From Lithospermum erythrorhizon (taxonomy: Eukaryota > Streptophyta > Magnoliopsida > Boraginales > Boraginaceae), in contig JADFUC010001461.1 of NCBI GenBank assembly GCA_019722365.1, positions 930,001 to 994,000 of the forward strand: DNA of 64,000 bases. The letters are read 5' to 3'. Position 1 is the first letter of the stretch, and each line of letters opens with the position of its first letter. Under the pieces are notes generated by a model. The model searched no databases. It saw only the letters and a program-made list of their open reading frames with translations, and had not been told where the DNA came from. Shown one piece after another: positions 1 to 11,100 of this stretch. The position numbers and the translations under genes are program-made.

Positions 1-820
1 AGCATACGCTTCACGCTGAGAGTAAAGTACTTTTATGTGGCTTATCACCCAATTACCTATGTCTATTTCATCGAGGTAGTGACACGCTGTAAAGTAGAAG
101 GCTTTTGAATTTACTGAACGAACAATTAAACGTGCGGTATCCAAATGGTGGCGGTCCTTGCTTGCTAACGGCGTTTCCTGTCAAATATGCTTCCTCCAGC
201 GGACGATATTTGTCTAAAAGGCGACCGCATTCAAGGATCGGTTCCCATCCATAGAATGACTTCCTTCGTATTCCGATGCACATCACCCTCTCCTTGGAGA
301 GGCAATGATATATATAGAATTTCCGGCTTAGGCCTATGAATGGCTCCAATTGATAAGTGGCTCTACGAAGTAAAGCCTGCATGCTGACAAGCTCGTCACC
401 ATCAAATCTAAGTTTACTTACATTAATTTCTGTGATTTCCTTCGCTTAAATATCTCCCCATAAAGATACATCTTCATTCCTTTAATCATATTTATTACTT
501 TATAAGCATAATCACTAAAATTCAAATACTAATTTGACTGCCTGAAATTGCCTACGATCGCTTCCACGCCGTCACAGTAATTGATGGTGGATCGTGTTCA
601 GACTCATGAACCTTCCAAAGCTATACTACACCCTGGGCCTTCCAAAGCAGACGAAGGGAGCCAAGCTTTCACATCAACAGAGCCCAAGAGAACCATTTCC
701 TCTACCATCGACCAAAGTTATAGCAGGTCCAATAAATAAAGTCCCATAATGTAGAAATTTCAAATTGTGAATCTACATTGTTTAGCGGATAACATTTATC
801 ATAATGAAGCGCTATTTATT
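1..820. other. Left edge, no confident gene
   Basis: No recognisable gene. A minus-strand open frame of 104 codons (382 to 68) and a shorter minus-strand open stretch around 720-610 are present. Neither shows a known motif, and I cannot attach convincing splice sites to them. The decamer CCTTCCAAAG occurs twice near 610-640. The sequence becomes very AT-rich from about 480. Confidence 0.4.
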
Positions 821-828
821 CGTAATTG

Positions 829-3045
829 AGATTTTCTTAATCAAGTTTCAAGAAGAGATAATATACAAATGCACAACTTAAGCATGTAGTTTGTATACAA
901 AGATAATGTGATTATTATTTTATTCAATGTTTCATATTTCTAGCATTTTCATTCCTTCTTCTTTGCTTTTCATTATAGGCATGTTGAATTAAATTAAATC
1001 TCATATTGAATCAATAATAGTTTGCTACTCATTGATTCAATTTTTTTTCCTTTCAAATCCAACAACATTGATCCGAAAATGATTAGTGAAAGCTTACATG
1101 CAACACCAATTGCTCATTTTTTTAATCTCATTCACCTATCATCAATCAAATTTAATTAAATATCATTATTTCCCAAAGAAATCATACCTTTCATTGACAC
1201 AACTCATGCTATGATTCTCCACAAACCTGAATATATCATTCTAAAAAAAATTCACATGATTTTTTCAATGTAATTCGCATATGTGCCTTGCATTCACAAC
1301 GGTATGCATCTCGATTTCTCTGCTCCTTTGATGGGTCAACAAATTTAATATTGGGCCTTTCTTCCCTATGTCAAGAAAATCTCGTCTAACTTTCTTTTCA
1401 ATTTTTTGTAATAAAACACCCTTTTCGTATTGAAAAGCCATAATTTTTGGCATACTGACTATAAAAACATGCCTTCCTCCTCAGATTTTCAGCATTTGCT
1501 GATATAATCGAACTAAATGCTAGCCAAACAAAAACTGTATTTACCCTGGCCGCTATTGCAGTATGAAAGCCACCTGACTTGAAAGTTTTAATCCTACAGA
1601 CCATCACCGAGTACAAGCACTCCATTGCACTGCAGCTCTCTCAAGTGTTAACACAAAGAAATTGCTCAATGTGTCCACTCGGCAAACAAATTTATGAAAA
1701 CCTACAATTCTCAACCAGAAAACAAGAAACGAACGTAAAATATTAAAAGTAAACAACAAAAGTTAAAAAGACAGTAAAAGCGCCAAGTTGTTGGTAACTC
1801 GTCAACACAAGTTTGATGACAAGAGGTCTGGATGTAGTTTCTGCTTTATAGGCAGGCGAAGTATACTTGGCTTTTCACTCAAGCTTAAAAAAACGCTTGT
1901 AAACATCTAAAGCCACAAGGCCAGCAGATGGACAAAGTACCAATGCTGCAATGTGCCTCTATTCAAAGCATTGATGGCGATGAATTGCAATGTTCTATTC
2001 AATCGAAATCAGATCAAAAAAGAAATAAAGAGAAAGCAGTTGTCTTTAAATAAGAGACCGTTATGCCAGCCCACCAAACACGAACACGAACACGAACTGA
2101 AGCCCAAGTCGGGTCGGCGGCCAAGTGTGGTTATTTTAGTGGCTAGACTTATACCAAAAAGCCTTACCATTCGAACAAGAATAAAGACGTGCTTATTTAA
2201 ATAATTAAACGGTGCTCAAAAACAACGAAAACTAAGGCTTTTCTAAATTCCGCTCGATTCAAGACATAATATTTTTATTACGTCCAACATCCTTCACTAA
2301 AAAAACATTTACCAACAAAAGCGCTCAAAATTTTCTTTTGAAAAAGAATTTCGTTTTCCTCTCTAGAGTTAACAATACTGCATCGATATATGGCACCATG
2401 TTCATGATGATCTTCTGGCATTGTATTGAGATCAAGTATATTATGATTATTTTCACTAGTAAATTCATTCCTTATATTTGTAATATTTTTAATAACTAAT
2501 GATTCTTGCAACTATATATTGAGCAATTTATAGGGTGTAGAATAACATTTTGGTTGGCAAAAAGATATTACTTTGTATGTAATAAGTGTGATTTTATTTT
2601 TTCTTGATTCAAGGAATTGCATATTCCTTAATATTACAATAGATTTAATTTCTGCATATTAGGTGACATAAGATAAAAAATAAATCAATTGGTGGTGTTA
2701 ACCGTATGAGTGCAACACGAGATAATAAAGTGAGCAATTAGCAAGCTTTCACGATTCTCATATTATTTGCATATTATTGATGACCAAGTTAGCCATATGC
2801 CACAAGATATGCAGAAATCAATTAAAAGCATATTATCACTATTATATGCATATTATTGATTCAATATGATTAATATAAAAGATTTGGTCAACATGCCTAT
2901 AATGAAAAGCAAAGAAGAAGGAATGAAAATGCTAGAAAAATGAAACATTAAATAAAATAATAATAACACATTATCTTTGCAAACAAATTAAATACTTAAG
3001 TTGTGCATTTGTATACATTATATTGTACAAATTAAAAAAATCCTT
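829..3045. mobile_element. Long inverted-repeat DNA element, MULE-like, non-autonomous
   Basis: The stretch 862-1018 is repeated in reverse complement at 2851-3014. Inside the arms, 939-987 and 2888-2936 are identical over 49 bases. Weaker similarity continues outward (to about 829 and 3045) and inward (to about 1130 and 2710). Terminal inverted repeats of 150-300 bp around a roughly 2 kb middle fit a non-autonomous Mutator-like element. The middle has only short open frames and no recognisable transposase. I could not settle a target-site duplication, so the exact ends and the superfamily are inference. Confidence 0.6.
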
Positions 3046-3243
3046 TATTATTGGTTTAGGTCTTAATTAGAAACGACCATAAAAACAGGCCAATAGACAG
3101 CTGCACAATGAGATAGATTAGCCAACATAATTGCAAATAAGCAATAGATTTCTTAATAATTCAGAAATCAGAAGCAAGTTTATGAAGTAGTGACCACTTA
3201 GTCAGCCTGACACAAAAATGGCATTGATGTGCTCATTTGATTA

Positions 3244-3486
3244 CTTCCTTTCGCTTTTTAAGCTTGTCATTTTAACATTCAGATACATTAAGGAAAAAAT
3301 TAGTCAAAAAGTCAGACAAACGTAAAACGACAATCAATTGAAATAATATCACTGTTTGGTTGTTAATTTAAAGAGAAAAGTAGTCAAACAATACATTGAA
3401 AATGTAAAAATATTATTTATTATGCTAAACGATAACTAAAAAACAAATTTCTTTAACTAAAACAACTACTAAAAAAACGGAGGGAG
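3244..3486. mobile_element. Stowaway-type MITE
   Basis: A 243 bp AT-rich segment flanked by TA on both sides. The right end reads, in reverse complement, CTCCCTCCGTTTTTTTAG, the hallmark Stowaway (Tc1/mariner) terminus. The left end is a mutated copy (CTTCCTTTCGCTTTTTAAG). It has no coding capacity. Loss of two or three bases in the left terminus suggests an old, immobile copy. Confidence 0.75.
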
Positions 3487-4179
3487 TATTACCTTCTCTT
3501 TATCTAGAAATTACCATAATACAAGTTAAGATGTATCCTCAATGACAATACTACATCAATATAGATAAATTCCATGTACAGTAGAACCAATTAGCTTTGT
3601 TGATGACATACAAAAAAAGACTACAAATGAAACAAGATGATTATTTGTTACAAGAAAAATGTGGCATATTAGTAAGCAGATTTGGACATTAGGGTTTATG
3701 ATGAATAGGACATTTAGATAATTTAGATAATGTATAATTTTTTACATTGAAATTGAATAAATATGGAATTAATAAATATTAATAAATCATTAATGAATCG
3801 AAAGGAAGATAATTCTGGATATTTTAAACTAGAATGGTTGTAGGGTCATTCAACCAAAGATGATATTTTAACAAACAAAATTTACAATGGTGAAAATTAA
3901 CTCAGCTGAAACATCCAAATTTCCATATGTTGGCTGGGTATTTATATTTTATACTCAGAAGTCAGCGATAACATACGAAGAATTGTGAATGCCTAAATCG
4001 ATCCTCTCAAATGAAATTTAATTATAACACATCTAACGACATATTAAATTTCAATAATAATTAAATAACAATGAAAGTTATAAAATCACTAAACATAAAA
4101 ATACCTTTTAAATAAGCATTGAATGCTACACTCCACTCTTAATATTCATGTTCATTTTAACGAATTCTCAATACATAAT
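3487..4179. other. Non-genic AT-rich stretch
   Basis: I see no coding region, RNA gene or clear repeat here. Confidence 0.4.
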
Positions 4180-5480
4180 TTCTATCCATAACTTATTTTA
4201 TATTATAATCATTTTTATTAAAAGCTAAAAACCGCTACACTAACATCCCTCGCCGCCCTGGCCCTGGAGAGCCCTTGGCGAGCTTAATCGCCTACGCGCC
4301 CGGCATAACTCAACTAAAGAATTAAAGACTGCCAGCCTCGCCAAGCAGCCATGTCGACTCTCATAATCATTTTTGTAGAAAAGGAAAGACATTTATTTTA
4401 GGTTTTTGAATACTTAAACATCGGTTGTTTCGTTTCAATGTGGATTAGTATTTATGTAATTAAATTTGATTGCAAAAGATTTATTTTTCGGCTTGAGAAT
4501 TCGCAATAATATTAAATATCATTTATGTCCCTCTTACATTGCTGTAATAAATTTCCAACATATTTATCATGTTATTTACCTATTGTCCATGCTACTAAAA
4601 GAAAGTTATACATCAGGTGTTAATAATAAATATTTAAAAGTTAATATACGAAGGTTAAATAAATAATTTCAGGAACTAATATGATTCTGAGGAAATAACA
4701 TAATTATAAGTAATTTAAGTATTTTATAGTGAAATATAATGACGAATATATCTAAGAAAAATAAAATATAAAGTTCAATATAATACTACATGACTTATTA
4801 AAAATGGATATCAATTTATTTTCTTTATTTAGGTATCATTAGATATAAAATATCTCAAGCTTATATCTCGACGTTATAATTTAATTTTAATAAGATATTA
4901 TATCATTTTAAAATTCCGATTTAACCAATAATTCTATATCTATAACTTATATTATATTATAATATTTTTTAATGTGCGCATAAAGAAAGCCATTTCTTTT
5001 ATTTTTTCAATACCTAAATAGTTTTGGTTTCTGCTCAACGTGATTGCATACTTATAACTAAATTTATTTAAAATATTAATTTGATTAAAAAAGATTTAAA
5101 ACCTTATTTATGTTCGGCTTCGAGAATTTGTAAGGTTAAATTTCATTTATATGTCCACTCTTACATAGTTGAAGAAAATTTAATATTTGTATAATGAAAG
5201 ATACGAATTTTAATTGATCACAACTAAAAAGAAAGTTGTATATCAGAGTAATAATCTTTAAAATTAAATACAATATGAATACAACCAACACTTTTTAGGA
5301 ACTAATATACTTTAAATGATACAACAAAATTAGAGGCAATTTCGATATTTTTTATAAATAAATATATGACCTAATGTATATTATGAAAATAAAAAGAAAA
5401 TAATAAGTAAAATATAATAATATATTAGCTTATTTTCTTATGACTTTAATTAGGGACTATTTACATTCCTTTCGACACAA
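4180..5480 (+). repeat. Diverged direct duplication, about 600 bp unit
   Basis: Blocks at about 4380-4690 recur in the same order at about 4985-5330. Examples are the words around 4484/5108 (TTCGGCTT..GAGAATT), 4524/5149 (CATTTAT..GTCC..CTCTTACAT), 4600/5224 (ACTAAAA..GAAAGTT) and 4669/5296 (AGGAACTAATAT). The first copy also carries a GC-rich segment at about 4240-4365, out of character with its surroundings, containing the short inverted repeat CTTGGCGAG/CTCGCCAAG. Flanking words near 4190 and 4940 also match, so the unit is 600-750 bp. No protein is evident. Confidence 0.55.
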
Positions 5481-5609
5481 ACAATTCTCAAATATTTTTT
5501 ATTTTGATATATTGAATTTACTTTATTTGCGACGCACAAACCTAAGCCATCACTCTCAACACAATCTACAAGACAATTGACAAGCATCTTTGTGAAAGAT
5601 TTCTATATA

Positions 5610-5790
5610 CTTCCTCCGTCCCAATTTATTTCATCACTGAGGTAAAAAATATTTTATTGCAGCTTAATAATATTACTAGTATATCCTAAAAAAGGTACTT
5701 TATCAAAAATATTTTAATTAATCATGAAACAAAAGTACTTTATTAAGCGGATAAAGCTTAAATATCAAGATAAAACAGATTGAATTCCTA
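5610..5790 (+). mobile_element. Stowaway-like repeat, copy 1 of 2
   Basis: Starts after TA with CTTCCTCCGTCCCAATTTAT, a Stowaway-type terminus. The interior word GTACTTTATCAAAAATATTT and the following bases recur in the same orientation near 58350, where a second copy starts with a similar terminus. The right end is not clear. The two copies show this is a dispersed family. Confidence 0.5.
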
Positions 5791-5799
5791 TATGATCAA

Positions 5800-6732
5800 T
5801 TAAAAAATGAAAATGTAAATTTTGCTATACTTATCAAGAAATCGGCATCGGCAGATTATTCTTTTTAATATTATATTTTACATGGTACAAATCAATTTCA
5901 ATTATTTTTACTTGATGATTGAGCTTTTGTTTCTTTAGGATGCAATAAACGCTGTTCTTCCACTGCCACAGACACAATTTCAAGATAATCGATGCTAATC
6001 TTGATAAGTATTTATACATTTCTCTTTCTTTAATATATTCAATTATCAGGTTATATCAGATATAAATCTTGCGTAATTTGACTTGTACATGCTAATGAAT
6101 ATATATTAGTTTTAATATTTTGAAAAATTTATTATGTATTCATTAGTTGTTTTTTATTTTACTAGATTATATTTTATTTTTAGTATGAAATCGCCTTAAA
6201 TTTTTTCCTCTTGTAATTGATTCTCCAAACAATTAAGTAGCACCAGACGATATTTTTCATTTTTAAATTTACCACTATATTATTTGTATTTGTTTATATT
6301 TTATTATGCACCCGCCTATGCTAACTAACGATGATTAATATTATTATCATATCATATGTTTTAAAATTAAAACTATTGAAATGCTCTCTAATGATTATTT
6401 AATCCTTAACTTTGATGACTTTGTTGAGAAGTTTCAAAAACGTTTATATAATAATAAAAGTTTGTTAACTAAATGAATAAGTTGTTAATTCTAAACAACT
6501 CATGAATAAACTCTAACAAATTAAATAATTTCACATGCCAAATCGAAAAATCTTTCAAAAATCTTTCATCTAATCCATCTAAGCTACGTAATGGACAAAA
6601 TTGAAGCTGGCTAATCCATAACTCTTGACATTCTTTTCTTTCACCATCTATTCATATAATCTACTTTAAAGCACTTCATTGTCACTTTAATTAAAAACCA
6701 ACTATTTATATCAAAATAATAATAATAATAAC

Positions 6733-6794
<62 letters not shown>

Positions 6795-7800
6795 TAAGCA
6801 TAGGTAAATATGCTTTCTTTCATTTTTTGTTTTGATCATATTTTATCATTTCTAATAGAATAATTATTTATATTTTATTACTGTTTTTATTATGATTATT
6901 ATATGTTAAAAAGTTATTAATTCAAAACTACAACCACATCATTGTATAAATTATTATAATGAATTGATTACATAAATAAACGGATAGAGAAATTGTATTA
7001 AACCCACCGTTATAAAAACAAATGGATGGGGAGAAATCTGTATTTTTTTTAAGTTATTAAATCTATCGTTACACTTTTCGAACCATCATTCTCAAAACAT
7101 GTAACTCAAGCATGAAACACCTACGTGACAAAAAACAAGCAATGCGTGAAATTCATCTACCATACGAGAACAAAACATAAAAAATATGTACTGTGACGTT
7201 TCAAGCTGAACCGATTACAAATTTTTTTAAATAACTATATGTAGGTAAAAAAATAACCCAACTCACTAAATTTCTTTATACATCTAATAAGTATGCTAAC
7301 TTTTCTTATTATGTTAAATTTACGTAGTAAATGACGATTAACACTTTAAATACTTAACTTCAACTCAAATTTACTTGACTCTTCTATTATTGTACCAAAA
7401 AATAATCCAAGCTTACATACGAAACACGCTTAAGCTTTTTACTGACTCATTTATCTATCTTATAATACTTACTATCATGCATAAAGATTTAACCGGGTAT
7501 AACGCGATATTAAATATCAAGCTGAAGAACTAGATATGCTCACATCAAAATAATACGAAACGATTAATTTCTGACGTTCGAATATGTAAGATAAATGTTT
7601 ATTGCATATCTCTAATTGTTGTTATTTGCAAAAAAAACAATTAATAATAATATAGAACGTCTATTTTGATTTATTTCATCATATTAATTAAATCATAGTT
7701 ATCCAACATATAAAGAATCAAAATCACATTTAAATTATCACTTAATTTTTCTATATTTCTTAACAATTAGCATACATTGGGCATTTATAAGATCATAATC
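5800..7800. other. Non-genic AT-rich stretch
   Basis: Apart from the trinucleotide microsatellite listed separately, this stretch shows only short chance open frames. No splice-consistent coding signal is visible on either strand. Confidence 0.4.
6715..6797. repeat. (AAT)n microsatellite
   Basis: About 27 consecutive AAT-type triplets, broken twice by a single C (AACAAT) near both ends. On the minus strand the array reads as a poly-tyrosine open frame, which is an artefact. Long uninterrupted arrays like this are usually length-polymorphic. Confidence 0.95.
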
Positions 7801-8120
7801 GATAAACGATTATCGTTTCTCAAGAGTATTGCTCCACGCATCACACGCAGACGAATTTACTAGTGTACCAAAATGAATAGATATTGCAAATTCGAATACA
7901 CAAGTGAAGTGCAATTCAAGAAATAAACATTCTTTTATTAACCAAAATTTCCAAGTATTACATATATAAGCCATGATCATATAGCCGACCCCACTTCGTG
8001 GAACAAGGCTTAGTTTGGTTTTACATATAAGTCGTGAATACCGCTTTGGCTGCGAGTAACCCAACACTGTGAAATAATTTTTCAAGATCACATAACCAAC
8101 TCAACCTTCAGCTGTTGGCA
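7800..8120 (-). other. Probable 3' UTR and downstream flank of the DENN gene
   Basis: Lies directly after the stop codon of the DENN-domain gene on the minus strand. TTTATT on the plus strand near 7935 gives a minus-strand AATAAA, a possible polyadenylation signal. The transcript end itself cannot be seen. Confidence 0.35.
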
Positions 8121-11100
8121 CTACTCTTTCTGGAAGAAAGAAAGAACAAAATCTGTATGTACAGAGAAGAGCTGTGTATCCACAAAAAGCTTCATAAAAG
8201 ACCGATCTCGCATTTGATATGACTCGATGAAGCTGTCCTTTAGAAGCAACGACACCTGGTGCCCACAAACGATAAATGGTTTGAAACGAGTAGAGATAAT
8301 GTTGATAATAGCTATTTTGATGTGCATGCATCTGTCCATGTTATCTTAACAGCAACAATTGCAGCGCAACAAGATCTTAAAGGAGTGAAAAGTTTGTGCA
8401 TCGTTGAATGCCATTCATGGTAAAGCTAGAGAAGCAGCAATTTTTACCTTATCATTGTTGGACTGGACATTTGTAATTGTATGAGACCGGAGGTTCGAGC
8501 AGAGAGATTCCAAGTAAGATCTCAAGACTGATAGAAAACCCTTGGCAGCTTCAACCTGCACAAGCAGAAATTGGTTAAGACTAGTGAATCGGGCCAACTC
8601 CCTCGTCTTCATAATCGTATTTAGACAATGCCCACCAACTAGATGGGTTTCATAGTGAAAGTAAAAACTCTTTGTGAGCCTGCTTGTCAGAATACAGCAG
8701 AAGAGCACCAAACCTCACTTCTTCGGTTTCTACTTCTAGTTCGGTAGAATGCTTGCTAGAATCTGTCCTTACTTCTTAAAGAAGCTCAGTCAAACACCCC
8801 CACCCCAGAATGTTAAAGGCAGTTTACTTCCCCCAATTATTTAATAACCCAAAAGAATTGAGTAGGAGTACAACAAAGAAAATATTAGGCAACAATGTAC
8901 CTGGACATCTGTACATTCATAAACAGGTCTTTTCCGCCCTAAATAACTTTCTCCGACAAGCTTTGCATGGAATGGGCTTAGGCGATGAAATAGGTCCCTT
9001 TGATGGGGTAGAAAGGGTATTGTCGGTGACTTCACCTGTTGCAACAATCAGGAGACCGTCAGATAGCGAGAATAGAATAAGCTTCAAAGTAGAAATATGA
9101 AAAGGAAATTCCATTTTATGATTCACTACATTTGAGGCAATATCATTCAGACCTGGTTTTTGTTTGCATCAACAAGAACGGCATTTGTCAACTTCGACTG
9201 CACTTCCATAGTTTTATTCTTGACACCTACCTGTTCAAAATAACATGGTAAGCCATGAGCAAAGTAGGAGCTTAGTCAGGCGTAGGGATCTCATCTCTTT
9301 AATCACATGAAGTCAGCAAACTTAAAAGACTTGTCGGAAACTTACTATATAGGGAACAGGTGCATCAAGGAAATCCAGCATGTCATTAGGTAAAATCTGG
9401 AATCGGAAAACCCCAATCAATAAGTTTAAGAAGCAAACATGGAAGTTTGGTTTTGCTAAAGGGTCTTGGAACATGAAGGAAATAAAATGATGGCCAGAAA
9501 AAAGGATATACCGGCATAAGAAGGCTCTGCCACCTGTAGGGGCGGATAAGGGGGATGATAGATAGGACTAAAGCAGACAATATACCCTACATGAACACAG
9601 ATATTGAAACATTGTTACAACATTCCAGTAATTAAAAGAGTTAAAAGGGAAAAAAGAAAATTGGAGATCCTAGAGTAAATGGGATTCTTTTTTACAGCTG
9701 TGGAAGTAATCCTTCCATGCTCTAGGACAAGACCACCAACAGCTTAATCATCTTTATTTGTGGTCACATATAAACCAACACTAGCATACAACATAGGCAG
9801 ACCTATGCCAGTGTGAACCCCAATTAGTACATGGGAACAACAATGCAAGAACAAATCACCTACCAAGTTTGAACAGACCACCACAATTTGCTTTTCCAGA
9901 AGAGCTGCTGAAAACATTGTCAATATCTGTGAAATGGAAATGGTTAATCTTTAATCAAGGTGTTGTTGTATTAATAATTTCATGAACTAAACGAAGTTCC
10001 TTTGCCAGTATGGTATAGCAAATATCCATCTACGACAAATAATATTCATGATGAATATGCAGAGGATGAGATGAAGAATGGCAACGAAAAGGTGGTATAA
10101 TTCTTATTCAGGATGATTAAGAAATTTCTAAGAATGTTGAAAATAGTTTTCCAAGTACTTCTGCAAAGGTGTTCCAACTTTGCAACTCGAGCATCATGTA
10201 GAGATAATCCAATCTTTCAAGTTGTAACAAGAAGATAAGCTTAACATGCCGCCTAAGAAATTTCTCGTTATTCACACTATTACACATCAGGCATTCCTGT
10301 AAACCTCCTTTGATAGATTTAAAACAGATCTTAAATAGGCCGATTTATAGTCAATACTCATAGAAATGAGAGATCATTTTTCTCAGAAAGCAACCAAGTA
10401 TTGCAATTGAACACTAACAAGTCACTGGTATAGAGTTTTATCCCCTAGATCTTTAATAAATTCATCGAAGTTCCCATATGATTTGGGAGATTAATTATGA
10501 ACATGTAAAGTAATATTATAGATATATATCTCATATCAATAGATTGTACTAACGAATTACTAATCATTTGGTTAGAAACTTTTCTAAGAATAGGACCGAC
10601 TGTTTAAGTTACATGCTTCCAGTTCCTCAAGGGATGGGGGTCTGGTGGTGTTGTAGTTAGGCATGGATAGAGGTTGAGGGTTAAAACTTAACTGCTAGTA
10701 TTTCTTTTTCTTTTTCTTTTCTTGAAAAGATGAAGCTGCCAATTAACAATGCTATAATATCATGTACAACATGCTTGCCCCTTATGCCCTTAGTTTATTC
10801 ATATGGCGCATCAGCTTTAATCTTGGATCTCAGAGTCATAAAGGATCACACATGATGCACACTTAACTGTAGTCCAATTTATACCTTCAGCAGGATATAA
10901 AGAATGAGAATGTGAGACAATGCAGAGATTAACCTCCCAACTTGATTCATGGTCTCGTTAAGAAGCAAGAAAAAAATATTCAAGTATGTAACAACAAAAT
11001 CAAATATTTTTAACATCATAGTGGGGTTTTCAACTTACATTTTCGAGTCGCAAGGAGCCACAGAGACATGCAACTGCCCACACTGACAAAGAACTTGCTT

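Noticed and set aside
6641..6823. Poly-tyrosine open frame on the minus strand
   Set aside because: It is the translation of the (AAT)n microsatellite.
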